DNA of 64,000 bases from Methanimicrococcus blatticola. GTDB taxonomy: Archaea > Halobacteriota > Methanosarcinia > Methanosarcinales > Methanosarcinaceae. The stretch spans positions 62,001 to 126,000 of the forward strand of contig NZ_SNYS01000010.1 of the NCBI RefSeq assembly GCF_004363215.1, written 5' to 3'. The position numbers and the translations under genes are program-made. The notes below the pieces were generated by a model. It saw nothing but the letters and a program-made list of their open reading frames with translations, was not told the DNA's origin and made no database searches. Below, in pieces: positions 51,037-60,336 of this stretch; the first letter of the stretch is position 1, and each line of letters opens with the position of its first letter.

Positions 51037-52227
51037 ATGGCAACTAAAACAGACATTGCAGTCATCGGCGCATCTCCTGCCGGCTTAATGGCAGCCCGCT
51101 ACGCAGCGCTCGGCGGCGCAAAAGTGACGCTGTTTGAACAAAAAGAAGAAATCGGCAAAGACCCGCACCCGGCCAATTCCGTTTATAAAGGCATGATGAC
51201 CATCACGGGCGAAAAAGTCGACTCCTCCTACGTTGTTCACACACTCAAAGGCATGAAATTGATTTCTCCGGACGGTCATAAAATTAAAGTGAAAACAGAA
51301 GGATACGCTTTAGACAAAGGGGCTTTTGACCGGTTCTATGAAAAGAAAGCGCTTTCTGAAGGCGTTGAAATTAAAACGGGAACAGAAGTTGTTAATTTAC
51401 GCCATAAAGAGTCGGGCGTTGTTTTAAAAACCGCTTCCGGAAATTCCGAGACGACTGAACGCGTGAAAGCGAAAGTCGTTATTATCGCTGACGGCATTTT
51501 GTCTAAAAACGCGCAGGCAGCCGGTCTTCATACGATGAAACATCCCGAAGACATTGCCTGGGGGACTGAATTAACCATTCGCGCGCCCGGAATCGGCGAA
51601 TCCGATTTTGCCGAATATTTCGTCGGAAGCCATGCGCCCGGCTGGAAATCCACTTATCTTCCGCGCGGTGCTGATGAAGCGGCCATCGGCGTTTATGTCC
51701 GCCATTACGGTCAAGATGTTTCCTCTTTCCTGGATTCCTGGATCGCCCGATTCAAAGATCTCAAAAACATCGCCGATGACGAGTTTGAAATCATTGAAAG
51801 AAAGAGTTCCGGCGATCCGATTGTCACAATTCCCGATCAAACGTACACCGACAACATTATGGTTGCGGGCGGCGCTGCCGGTCAATCCGGTATCGGGTAC
51901 GCGATGCATGCCGGTCAAATCGCCGGAAAAGTCGGTGCGATGGCCATTGCCAAAGGCGATTATTCTGCAAGAATGCTTTCCAAATACAGATCCAACTGGC
52001 GCAGTTCACTTTACACGGAACACGTTTTCGGCCGCATCGGTCTTGAAACGCTTCGCAAAATGGAAGACAACGAAATCGACGAACTCTTTGAAGTCTTTGA
52101 AGACGAAGACGTTTCCTCTCTCATTAAAGGAAACACATTCAATCAGGGTCTTTCTGTTCTTTCCTTGATGCTTCAGAAGAAACCTGCGTCTCTCTTGAAA
52201 GCAAGTGCTTATTTCAGAAACAAATAA
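51037..52227 (+). CDS. Geranylgeranyl reductase-family flavoprotein
   Basis: The 396-residue FAD-dependent enzyme begins TDIAVIGASPAGLMAARYAA (Rossmann dinucleotide fold), then VVIIADGILSKNAQAAG and IMVAGGAAGQSGIGYAMHAG (second FAD contact). The family saturates isoprenoid double bonds in archaeal lipids or in prenyl chains of electron carriers. It lies 92 bp after the UbiA gene and 21 bp before the radical SAM gene. AAAGAGGCGAT precedes the ATG. Confidence 0.86.
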   Translation: MATKTDIAVIGASPAGLMAARYAALGGAKVTLFEQKEEIGKDPHPANSVYKGMMTITGEKVDSSYVVHTLKGMKLISPDGHKIKVKTEGYALDKGAFDRFYEKKALSEGVEIKTGTEVVNLRHKESGVVLKTASGNSETTERVKAKVVIIADGILSKNAQAAGLHTMKHPEDIAWGTELTIRAPGIGESDFAEYFVGSHAPGWKSTYLPRGADEAAIGVYVRHYGQDVSSFLDSWIARFKDLKNIADDEFEIIERKSSGDPIVTIPDQTYTDNIMVAGGAAGQSGIGYAMHAGQIAGKVGAMAIAKGDYSARMLSKYRSNWRSSLYTEHVFGRIGLETLRKMEDNEIDELFEVFEDEDVSSLIKGNTFNQGLSVLSLMLQKKPASLLKASAYFRNK

Positions 52228-52248
52228 TTTCTTTTTCGGGGCGCAGAA

Positions 52249-53448
52249 ATGAAATATTCGATTTACAAAAATCCCGTTTTTCGGGTGGATATCGAACCGT
52301 CGGCCGGTCAAACAAAAGTAACTGCCGGCGGAATTCTGTCTCCCGTTCTTCAAAAGGCGGTCACGCAGGAAATGGCTTTTTTTGATAATCAAAAATACAT
52401 TGCCGAGCTGCGCGAAGAAACTGCTGACCCGACTTTTGCGAGTTATTACCGCCGGTACAAAAGCGCGCTCATTTATTCGACATGGATGCCGCCGATTCCG
52501 TCTCCCGCGTTTAAGAGAATGGTTAACGGCCGCATGAAATCCGCGCTCGGAAAATACCGCCCCGAACAGGTCACCATTTCCATTACGGAGGAATGCCCGA
52601 ACAGGTGTTTGCATTGCGCGCTTCCGAATAAAAACAATCATTCCAAGTTAACTGTTGATGAAACGAAAGACGCGATTGACCAGGCAATTGATGCCGGCGC
52701 GACAAATATTATCTTTGACGGCGGTGAGCCGCTCGGTTATGCCGGTTTGGAAGAATTGATCTCTTACGTTGACCCGAAAAAAGCGATTGCGTGCATGTTT
52801 ACATCCGGTGTCGGTCTGACCGAAGATAAAGCGAAATCGCTTAAAGATGCCGGTCTTTATTCCATCAGTGTCAGCATTGACAGCCCGTTTGAAGAACAGC
52901 ATGATCATATGCGCGGCGTTTCAGGCGTTTTTAAAAACGCGGCGGCCGGAATTAAAAATGCGCTTGCCGCCGGTTTATTGGTGAATATTTATGTCGTGTT
53001 GGCACCGCATAATGTCAATGATTTGGATGCCGTTTACGATTTTGCGAAATCGCTCGGCGTTCATGAACTTTCTTTTTATGAAATCGTCCCGACGGGACGC
53101 TGGATTGACAATACATCTGATATTTTAACGCCGGAGCAGCATGAAATTTTCAAACAATTTGTTGAAGAATGCGGCAAAGATAAAACCGGTCCGAAACTGT
53201 TTTCGGGACCGCTTGTTGTTAATGAATTCGGCTGTATGGCCGGGCGGCAGTGGATGCACATCACGCCCGAAGGGGATATTTTGCCGTGTTCCTGTGTTCC
53301 GATTCCGTACGGCAACGTCAAAACGGGCAAAAACGCCGTCAAAAAGGCGTGGAAAAAAATTCGGGCTGATCCGGCTTACAGCAGAGGCGCAGATTGTTTG
53401 ATGCGAAACCCTGAATTTCGGGAAGAATACGGTGAACAGTTCCGATAA
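52249..53448 (+). CDS. Radical SAM protein with SPASM-like C-terminus
   Basis: The 399-residue protein has about 110 unassigned N-terminal residues, then the radical SAM cluster motif CPNRCLHC (C-x3-C-x2-C) near residue 117, GGEPLGYAGLEEL for SAM binding, and a C-terminal Cys-rich segment (GCMAGRQWM, CSCVPIPYG) suggesting an auxiliary Fe-S cluster. I cannot name the reaction. Its tight spacing to the flavoprotein gene implies the same pathway, perhaps modification of the prenylated product. Confidence 0.83.
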   Translation: MKYSIYKNPVFRVDIEPSAGQTKVTAGGILSPVLQKAVTQEMAFFDNQKYIAELREETADPTFASYYRRYKSALIYSTWMPPIPSPAFKRMVNGRMKSALGKYRPEQVTISITEECPNRCLHCALPNKNNHSKLTVDETKDAIDQAIDAGATNIIFDGGEPLGYAGLEELISYVDPKKAIACMFTSGVGLTEDKAKSLKDAGLYSISVSIDSPFEEQHDHMRGVSGVFKNAAAGIKNALAAGLLVNIYVVLAPHNVNDLDAVYDFAKSLGVHELSFYEIVPTGRWIDNTSDILTPEQHEIFKQFVEECGKDKTGPKLFSGPLVVNEFGCMAGRQWMHITPEGDILPCSCVPIPYGNVKTGKNAVKKAWKKIRADPAYSRGADCLMRNPEFREEYGEQFR

Positions 53449-53492
53449 CCGTTAAATATCGGGACATTTAATTTATTACCAGGAGAATGGGC

Positions 53493-54548
53493 ATGGAGCC
53501 GTCGGAATTTTTAGACATTTTGGGAAATGAGAATCGCCGCAAGATTCTTGCGCTTCTTGCCGACCGGCCCTATTTTGTCAGCGAAATTTCAAACCGTATT
53601 GACGTTGCTCCAAAAGCCGTCATCGGTCACCTTTCTTTGCTTGAAAGTTCCGGTTTAATCGAAAGCAGCGTTGATGACCAGCGCCGCAAATATTACAGCA
53701 TCTCAAAGAGTTTGCTGCTTGAAGTTTCCGTGTCTCCTTATTCTTATTCTGTTCATGTGAATAATTTCAAATTGGAAATTCCGGAAGAGCCCGTTTATTC
53801 GCTTTCTGTTTCTTTCAATGCGAATGAAAAGAAATCGGGGCGCCGCAGAAGGCGGAAAAAAGACCGAACCCTTCCGACCGGCCCTGTCATTCATTTGGCT
53901 TCTTCTTATGCTGATTCGACGGGCAGCGAATTTAAAATCGAATTGATCGGGCCGAATCATCCGAGTTATGTTCATCTCGGATTGATTGCCGGAATTGAAA
54001 ATAAATTCTATCTCTCTTCCGGGTCAGGAGAAACTAATTTTGACGCAGAGTCTAAACGGTATTTCGAAGAAGAATTGAATACGGTTTACGATGATTCCAA
54101 AGCGGATAAAAAGACGCCTGAATTTATTTTTCCGGATTCTGACAAGGATTCTTCTGATAATGCCGGCGGAAATAAAGATCAAACAGAAGGTCGGTTGAAA
54201 AGCCGCGAAGGCTATTTCTTATCTCAAATCTTTAAGGTTCGCAATGATTTGGCGGATTTATGGGACGAACAGGAAGAGCTTTCCCGAATGCAGGAAGAGA
54301 TTTCCATTCGCCAAAACAATTTAATGCGTTCTTTTGTTCATTACGCGACGCAGCTTTCTGAAAACAAAGTCGATTTGGATATTTTGTTCCGTTTGCTGAA
54401 ACAGGACATGAACACCGCCGATTTGTGTCACGCAACCGGCCACGCCCCGTCATTAATCTTGCCGCGCCTGAAATCTTTTGAAGAAAAGAAAATGGTTGAA
54501 AAATATCTTCAGGACGGAGACTTTGTTTGGCGCCTTAAAGGCGAATAA
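53493..54548 (+). CDS. ArsR-type winged-helix regulator with extended C-terminus
   Basis: The 351-residue protein has an N-terminal winged helix (FLDILGNENRRKILALLADR, then HLSLLESSGLIE, about 1-75). Then come an Arg/Lys-rich stretch (RRRRRKKD near 118), a Ser/Asp-rich linker, a coiled coil (LWDEQEELSRMQEEISIRQ near 260) and a second winged-helix-like end. It is unusually long for ArsR. The ATG at 53493 is 7 bp after AGGAG; the ATG at 53487 is too close. It may regulate the preceding three-gene cluster. Confidence 0.8.
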   Translation: MEPSEFLDILGNENRRKILALLADRPYFVSEISNRIDVAPKAVIGHLSLLESSGLIESSVDDQRRKYYSISKSLLLEVSVSPYSYSVHVNNFKLEIPEEPVYSLSVSFNANEKKSGRRRRRKKDRTLPTGPVIHLASSYADSTGSEFKIELIGPNHPSYVHLGLIAGIENKFYLSSGSGETNFDAESKRYFEEELNTVYDDSKADKKTPEFIFPDSDKDSSDNAGGNKDQTEGRLKSREGYFLSQIFKVRNDLADLWDEQEELSRMQEEISIRQNNLMRSFVHYATQLSENKVDLDILFRLLKQDMNTADLCHATGHAPSLILPRLKSFEEKKMVEKYLQDGDFVWRLKGE

Positions 54549-55198
54549 AACGAATTCTTTAATTTTTAATTCTTATTCTTTATTTTTCCTTTTTTTATTT
54601 TCACCCTCCATCGGTTTAAATGTATAATTCCCGTATCTCTTTTTCATTATCTTTTAAAACTGTCCTTCTGTTTGCAATTATTAAAAATGCAGCAGCTTGC
54701 GCGCGCGATGCCGGTGCCGGCAGCAGCCGGCAATTCGAACGGAAGGTAGCAACGGCAATTCGAACGGAAGGTAGCAACGGCAACTTGAACGGAAGGTGGC
54801 AGCGGCAATTCGAACGGAAGGTAGCAGCAGCAACTCGAACGGAAGGTAGCAGCAGCAATTCGAACGGAAGGTAGCGGCGGCACGTTCGCGAAAGCGAACG
54901 GATGTGATAAAAAGAAGCTGATGAACGCAGTAACGCAGCAGCGTACACACAGCAATGCGATTGCCACGACAACACAAATGCCACAGCAATGCAAGCGCAG
55001 GCGAAATGTATATTCTCTTTGGGAAATGTTTTTTCAATTTAGCTGTATCGACTGAGTACGAATCCGAAAATTTCCATTCATCGTTTATTGGACAAATATG
55101 GTTTCAGAAATGCGTTTTTCTATTATAACTGTAATATTAAGCATTTGAAAAGCAACTGCTATTCGCGTTAATTCAAAAAAGGAATGTTGAGAGTAAAT
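54549..55198. other. Intergenic region holding element A4
   Basis: Apart from element A4 (54681-55095) the flanks are T-rich (54560-54610) and AT-rich (55096-55198). No gene is supported. Confidence 0.7.
54681..55095 (+). repeat. Composite dispersed element, copy A4 (tail truncated)
   Basis: Head ATTAAAAATGCAGCAGCTTG then CGCGCGCGATGCC (54681-54710); array I of six exact-length 25-bp units (CAATTCGAACGGAAGGTAGC type, 54731-54880); hairpin CGTTCGC-GAAA-GCGAACG at 54883-54900; GGATGTGATAAAAAGAAG; array II with ACACAGCAATGC words to about 54990; tail start AGCTGTATCGACTGAGTACG (about 55041), truncated before the 3' arm of the tail stem. The tetraloop here is GAAA, the others are GCAA. Confidence 0.85.
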
Positions 55199-55573
55199 TT
55201 ATTCTGCCTTTCTCTCTTTAGGCGCGTTTGTGAATTTCCGGTCAAAGCCCGGGAAGTTATCATAGTTTGAAGCCAGCTCTTCATAAATGACTTCATGGCG
55301 CGGGCTGATGATGATAATGTGTGCCGGCGGGTGAATCTTTTTCAAGTTGCTGATTGCCGCACCCGGTGGAGTTTCTAACCGAACCAAGGATGCTGAACAG
55401 CATTCTGTTTTAAGCGTTACGCTCATGACACTTGTCAAGATTTGGTCAGCATATTTTGTTGCGATATTTTTCGGATTTTCACTGAATTGCATGTGACCGT
55501 ATGTTTCTAAATCGTGTAAAGCTATTTTGACTTTGTCGGGGTCGTCTGCCCGAATTAAAGCGAAAGATTTCAT
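55199..55573 (-). CDS. DUF356 family protein
   Basis: The 124-residue protein (FALIRADDPDKVKIALHDLE at the start, later IHPPAHIIIISPRHEVIYEE) resembles DUF356, a family found in methanogens with no known function. It has a mixed alpha/beta layout, no membrane segment and a charged C-terminal end. The gene stands alone on the minus strand; the ATG is at 55573. Confidence 0.75.
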   Translation of the reverse strand: MKSFALIRADDPDKVKIALHDLETYGHMQFSENPKNIATKYADQILTSVMSVTLKTECCSASLVRLETPPGAAISNLKKIHPPAHIIIISPRHEVIYEELASNYDNFPGFDRKFTNAPKERKAE

Positions 55574-56100
55574 TTTTCCACCATATTTTGTACTGTTATT
55601 GTACGAATCACCACGATATTGTTTTTGTTTTTCCGGATAGAGCCGTTTTTTACCCTAACCCAATTTTTGTGGTACATCTGCTTAATATTGTTTTATATCC
55701 CTTTGAACGATGTACGTTCTTTGATTTTCGTTTTACTGTTTTTTCCTATCCCCATTTTTCAAATGGTGGTTTTGAAAGTTTTTAAAATGCCCATTCTATA
55801 ATAGTATAAAACGTTCATATGAGTGAATGACACACAGAAATTTAAACCTTTTCTGTTTTTCCTTTCTATAATTTGTCATCATTTTTTTGAATTTATCATT
55901 ACAAATCCGTGTTCACTTCTTGAATGACCGTTAATTTGTAAAGATTACTCTAAAATATATTTATTATCAAAAATTTAAATGTATCGCTTAATAAAAATTT
56001 TTAAAACCTTTTTCAGAATTGAAAACAAAAGGTATATTTATCGTCGTTGTTTTTCTTTACGCATATTTAATAACCGAATTTTGGTAAATTGAGGATTATT
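55574..56100. other. AT-rich divergent region between DUF356 and proA
   Basis: Contains TATA candidates facing both ways, including AAAGGTATATTTATC (about 56027-56041), about 60 bp before proA. No gene, array or strong fold is seen. Confidence 0.6.
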
Positions 56101-57444
56101 ATGGGAAATCAAATGCAGGAAAAAGCATCCAAAGCAAAGGCGGCTTCTGTTTTGTTGGCCAACGTTTCAACGGAGGCAAAAGATAAAGCGTTAGAAGCAA
56201 TGGCTTTGGCACTTGAAAAGAACAAAACGTTTATTTTTGAGGCCAATCAGAAAGATTTGGACGCTGCCAAAGCAATGATTGAAAAGAGTGAAATGTCAAC
56301 CGCGCTTTATGACCGCTTGAAATTAAGCGACGCGAAATTCAAAGACATGGTTTCCGGCATTCGCGATGTCGCCAAGCTGGAAGATCCTGTCGGCAAAACA
56401 CTTTCAACACTCGTTTTAGATGACGGTCTGACACTTTATCAAATCAGTTGCCCGATTGGTGTCATCGGCGTTATTTTTGAAGCGCGTCCCGATGTTGTTC
56501 CTCAAGTCATGTCTCTTTGTTTAAAGAGCGGCAACGCAACTATTTTTAAAGGCGGCAGCGAAGCGAAAAATTCCAACCGCGCGCTTTTTGATGTTCTTGT
56601 TGAAGCCATGGCAACCGTTGACGGAATCCCTGCCGATGCTTTCCAACTGGCCGAAAGCCGTGAAGATGTCGCTGAAATGCTGAAATTGGATCAATATATC
56701 GATCTTCTCATTCCCCGCGGTTCCAACGATTTCGTCAAATACATTCAGAACAACACGCGCATTTCCGTTCTCGGTCACACCAGCGGCATTTGCCACGCGT
56801 ATGTCGCCGAGTCGGCTGACTTGGAAACAACATACGCCGTATGTTTGGATTCAAAAATCCAATATCCTGCCGCGTGCAACGCAATTGAAACGCTTCTCGT
56901 CAATGAAAAAATCGCGGAAAAGTTCCTCCCCAAAATGTCTGAAATTTATCAAAAGAACGGCGTTGAACTTCGTTTCGATGACGCTTCTTACAAAATTGCC
57001 GAAAAGGCCGGCTTCACCGATTTGAAAAAAGCAACCGATAAAGACTGGGACACGGAATACAACGATCTTATTCTTTCCGTTAAAATTGTCAAATCGGTTG
57101 ATGAAGCCATTGTTCACATTAACAAACACGGCTCACATCACACCGATGTTATTTTGTCAACCGATCAAAAAGAAATCGATAAATTTACCGGGTTGGTTGA
57201 CTCTTCAAGCGTAATGATTAACGCGTCTTCCCGATTCGCTGATGGTTTCCGTTACGGTAAAGGAGCGGAAGTCGGTATCAGTACCAACAAAATTCACTCC
57301 CGCGGTCCTGTCGGCATGGAAGGGCTGATGATTTACAAATATATTCTTTCCGGCAGCGGGCATTTGGTAAAGGATTATGTCGGTGACAGCGCAAAGCCGT
57401 ACAAACATGAAAAGACGCAGGAAAAGTACTGCCGGTTGCAATAA
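56101..57444 (+). CDS. proA: Gamma-glutamyl phosphate reductase
   Basis: The 447-residue NADPH-dependent enzyme makes glutamate-5-semialdehyde in proline synthesis. Family marks include SCPIGVIGVIFEARPDVVPQ near 125, the catalytic Cys in YPAACNAIETLLV, and SSVMINASSRFADGFRYG with GAEVGISTNKIHSRGPVG near the end. ATG at 56101 follows GAGGATTATT. It is first of a proA-proB-proC operon: proB begins 15 bp downstream. Confidence 0.96.
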   Translation: MGNQMQEKASKAKAASVLLANVSTEAKDKALEAMALALEKNKTFIFEANQKDLDAAKAMIEKSEMSTALYDRLKLSDAKFKDMVSGIRDVAKLEDPVGKTLSTLVLDDGLTLYQISCPIGVIGVIFEARPDVVPQVMSLCLKSGNATIFKGGSEAKNSNRALFDVLVEAMATVDGIPADAFQLAESREDVAEMLKLDQYIDLLIPRGSNDFVKYIQNNTRISVLGHTSGICHAYVAESADLETTYAVCLDSKIQYPAACNAIETLLVNEKIAEKFLPKMSEIYQKNGVELRFDDASYKIAEKAGFTDLKKATDKDWDTEYNDLILSVKIVKSVDEAIVHINKHGSHHTDVILSTDQKEIDKFTGLVDSSSVMINASSRFADGFRYGKGAEVGISTNKIHSRGPVGMEGLMIYKYILSGSGHLVKDYVGDSAKPYKHEKTQEKYCRLQ

Positions 57445-57459
57445 TTTAAAGGAATTCAT

Positions 57460-58605
57460 ATGCAGAAATCAAAGGGTCAATCCAGAGAAGATTTATTTCA
57501 AAATGTCTCCCGAGTCGTGATTAAAATCGGGACGACTTCTATCATGAAAGAAGAATCTTCGGTTGATACGGCTTTCCTGGACCGCGTTGCAGCACAAACG
57601 GCAGCACTTTTAAAAGACGGCAAAGAGGTCATTCTTGTAACGTCCGGGGCAATCGGTGTCGGTTTGAATCTGCTCGGTATTCCGACCAAGCCGCGCGAAA
57701 TTCCGATCCGCCAAGCGGCGGCAGCTGTCGGTCAAGGCGAACTGATGCGTTATTGGAGTGAAGCTTTTCAAAAGCACGACATTAAAACCGCTCAGATTCT
57801 GCTCTCTTATGACTTTTATTCCGACCGCGTCAAATATTTGAATTTGCGAAACAGCATCGGGGCACTCCTCGGTTACGGCGTTGTTCCGATTATTAATGAA
57901 AACGACAGCACATGCACTAATGAAATTGATACGGTTTTCGGTGACAATGATCGTCTTTCGGCAATGGTTGCCAGTAAAATTGAAGCGGATTTGCTGATTA
58001 TTCTTTCCGACATCGACGGGCTTTATGATAAAAATCCGAAGCTTCATGACGATGCCGAATTGATTCCGTTTGTTGAAAAAATTACGCCTGAAATTGAAAA
58101 ATACGGCGGCGACCCGACAAGTACAAAAGGAGTCGGCGGCATGCGCACAAAAATCATCGCGGCGAAAATTGCGGAAAAATCCGGCTGCCACATGATTATT
58201 GCCAACAGCCAAATCGAAAATGTGATTACGCGTTTGGTTGCGGGTGAAGAAATCGGTACGCTGTTTTATGCTGAAGCGGAAGAGGCTTCCAATAACAAAA
58301 TCCGGTGGGTTTTGCTTTCCAAATCCTCGGGAACAATCACGGTGGACCGCGGTGCAATGAACGCGCTGATGACAACAAGCGGTTTGCTTCCGAAAGGAAT
58401 TGTTGCCGTTTCCGGCGATTTCGAACGCGGCGACATTGTTGATATTGAATGCGGCGGCGCGGCTTTTGCGAAAGGCATAACGGATTATGACGCCGAGGAA
58501 ATTCAAAAAATTAAGGGCGTTCATACAGATGATATCGAAAAAATTCTCGGTCACAAGGATTATGATAACGTCATCCGAAAGGAAAATCTGGCGCTGCTGG
58601 ATTAA
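57460..58605 (+). CDS. proB: Glutamate 5-kinase
   Basis: The 381-residue amino-acid kinase has VVIKIGTTSI at the start, ILVTSGAIGVGLNLLG, PIINENDSTCTNEIDTVFGD (substrate loop) and a C-terminal PUA domain (ITVDRGAMNALM onward). It phosphorylates glutamate in proline synthesis and is usually inhibited by proline. AAAGGAATTC lies before the ATG; proC follows 39 bp later. The first 15 residues are an extra N-terminal extension. Confidence 0.96.
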   Translation: MQKSKGQSREDLFQNVSRVVIKIGTTSIMKEESSVDTAFLDRVAAQTAALLKDGKEVILVTSGAIGVGLNLLGIPTKPREIPIRQAAAAVGQGELMRYWSEAFQKHDIKTAQILLSYDFYSDRVKYLNLRNSIGALLGYGVVPIINENDSTCTNEIDTVFGDNDRLSAMVASKIEADLLIILSDIDGLYDKNPKLHDDAELIPFVEKITPEIEKYGGDPTSTKGVGGMRTKIIAAKIAEKSGCHMIIANSQIENVITRLVAGEEIGTLFYAEAEEASNNKIRWVLLSKSSGTITVDRGAMNALMTTSGLLPKGIVAVSGDFERGDIVDIECGGAAFAKGITDYDAEEIQKIKGVHTDDIEKILGHKDYDNVIRKENLALLD

Positions 58606-58644
58606 TTATTTTTATTCTTATTCATCATTTTAAAGGAAATTCAT

Positions 58645-59457
58645 ATGACATTAAAAGAACAAAAAATCGGATTTTTGGGTGCCGGCAAAATGGCATCCGC
58701 TATTATTAAAGGACTTTTGAAATACGGTGTTTCTCCGGCAAATATCACTGCCGGCGAACGCTGGGCGCCTGCTGCGGAAGCCGCGCGCAAAGAGTTCGGC
58801 ATTTTCGTCACGGAAGACAATGCTGATATCGTCAAACGCTCCGACATTTTGATTATCGCGGTCAAGCCCAAAGACATCGAAGAAGCCTTGTCAACCGCAG
58901 GCGACACAAAAGACAAACTTTTCATTTCAATTGCCGCCGGCGTGACCATCAACAGTTTGGAAAAGCTTGTCGGTGACGGTGCCCGCGTAATTCGCGTGAT
59001 GCCCAACATCTGCGCGACCGTTCTTCAAAGCGCAACCGGTATCAGCCGCGGAACAAACGCGACCGCAGAAGATGCGGCAATTGCGATGGAAATCTTTTCC
59101 GCAATCGGCGTTGCCATGGAAATTAACGAGAATTTATTGGATGCCGTGACCGGTCTTTCCGGCAGTGGTCCCGCTTTTATTTTCCAAGTAATTGAAGCGA
59201 TGGCAGACGGCGGCGTTTATGCAGGTCTTGACCGCGCAACAGCGCAGACGCTTGCAGCGCAAACCGTCCTCGGCGCGGCAACGATGGTCGTTGAAAGCGG
59301 TATGCACCCGGGCGCACTCAAAGACATGGTTTGCTCTCCGGGCGGCACGACGATTGAAGGCGTCGCCGTTTTGGAAGAAAAAGCCGTTCGCGCCGCGTTC
59401 ATGGATGCCGTGATTGCCGCAACGGATAAATCAGAGCAGCTTGGGAAGAAGAAGTAA
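58645..59457 (+). CDS. proC: Pyrroline-5-carboxylate reductase
   Basis: The 270-residue enzyme completes proline synthesis. It has the Rossmann start IGFLGAGKMASAIIKGLL, VKPKDIEEAL, RVMPNICATVLQSATGIS and the C-terminal signature GLSGSGPAFIFQVIEAMADG then CSPGGTTIEGVAVLEEK. It is last of the pro operon, with AAAGGAAATTC before the ATG. The downstream 59.5-59.8 kb region holds hairpin repeats. Confidence 0.96.
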   Translation: MTLKEQKIGFLGAGKMASAIIKGLLKYGVSPANITAGERWAPAAEAARKEFGIFVTEDNADIVKRSDILIIAVKPKDIEEALSTAGDTKDKLFISIAAGVTINSLEKLVGDGARVIRVMPNICATVLQSATGISRGTNATAEDAAIAMEIFSAIGVAMEINENLLDAVTGLSGSGPAFIFQVIEAMADGGVYAGLDRATAQTLAAQTVLGAATMVVESGMHPGALKDMVCSPGGTTIEGVAVLEEKAVRAAFMDAVIAATDKSEQLGKKK

Positions 59458-59796
59458 GTACTTTTCTTTCCGTTTTTTCATAAAGAATTGAGGCATCGAA
59501 GATGCTTCTCTAAACGCATCCTGTTGTCCCCCTGCCTTGAAAAATTGTGACCTGAGCGGAGCGAAGGTTGTAATTTTTGTTCGCAAAATTTGCTCGCTTC
59601 GCTCACAAATTTTTATGGTGGAGGGAGGGCGCTGTTTGTGGAAAAATCGCTGTGCGATTTTTCGGCTTCGCTGCTGAAACCGTGTGTCTATGGCCGTTTG
59701 CATGGCGGTCGCCGCGCGCGAACGAACGGATTTTTAAAATTAGAAAAACTCAAAGATCATTTTTTTAAATAAAAAAGGAAAAATAAGACAAAAGTC
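59458..59796. other. Intergenic region with hairpin repeats
   Basis: AAATTTG/CAAATTT flanking CTCGCTTCGCTCA (about 59587-59613) forms a perfect hairpin, and the family B copy is at 59615-59690. No gene is supported; short frames here are repeat products. Confidence 0.6.
59615..59690 (+). repeat. Family B hairpin repeat
   Basis: GGTGGAGGGAGGGCGCTG, then TTTGTGG, stem AAAAATCGC/GCGATTTTT around TGT, then CGGCTTCGCTGC. Same order as the copies at 3.03 and 21.9 kb. Confidence 0.65.
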
Positions 59797-60324
59797 TTAT
59801 TTCTTTTTGACAAAAGCGATGTCTCCCAAGGTTGCGCCGCCGGAACTGCGGCTTTGGAATGTTTCGCTTGAATCGAATGATTCCGTTAATTTGATGCTGA
59901 GCTCCTTCTCGAGCTTTTTCATCACGGATTCTTCGGGGTGGATTTCTTTGCGTTCGATTTTTTTAATCAAGGTCGCTTTTTCTTTAATTTTTAAAGCCAA
60001 ATCTTCTTGGCTGAGACCTTTTGCTTCACGCGCTTTTTTAATAACCATGTCGTAGTCTTCGACAAGTTCATTCTCAAGGCCGGCAAAATAATTTTTCGGT
60101 CTGGATTTTTGGGTGCCGCTGTAGCCGCTGACGCTTTGGGGGGCGTATTTGATCGGTGCGGGCGTTCCGTAAGCTTTGCCGGTCTGGGTTGCGGGTCTTC
60201 TCTCGATTACTGTTCCGAGTTTTGAACACTCGGAGCAGGCTTTAAATTCCGCGCCTTCTACTTTTACGGCTGTCGTCGGAAATTTCGTTTTTTTGCCGCA
60301 AATTTCACATTCATAAGTTTCCAT
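59797..60324 (-). CDS. Multiprotein bridging factor 1 (MBF1) with zinc ribbon
   Basis: The 175-residue protein has an N-terminal zinc ribbon (CEICGKKT...CSECSKLG), a flexible middle with Pro/Gln/Ser, and an XRE-type helix-turn-helix (IKKAREAKGLSQEDLALKIK then LIKKIERKEIHPEE, about 90-150). MBF1 is an archaeal transcription/translation-linked factor. The start is ambiguous: ATG 60324 has GGAAG 5 bp upstream, while ATG 60336 adds four residues. Confidence 0.9.
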   Translation of the reverse strand: METYECEICGKKTKFPTTAVKVEGAEFKACSECSKLGTVIERRPATQTGKAYGTPAPIKYAPQSVSGYSGTQKSRPKNYFAGLENELVEDYDMVIKKAREAKGLSQEDLALKIKEKATLIKKIERKEIHPEESVMKKLEKELSIKLTESFDSSETFQSRSSGGATLGDIAFVKKK

Positions 60325-60336
60325 CGGATCTTCCAT

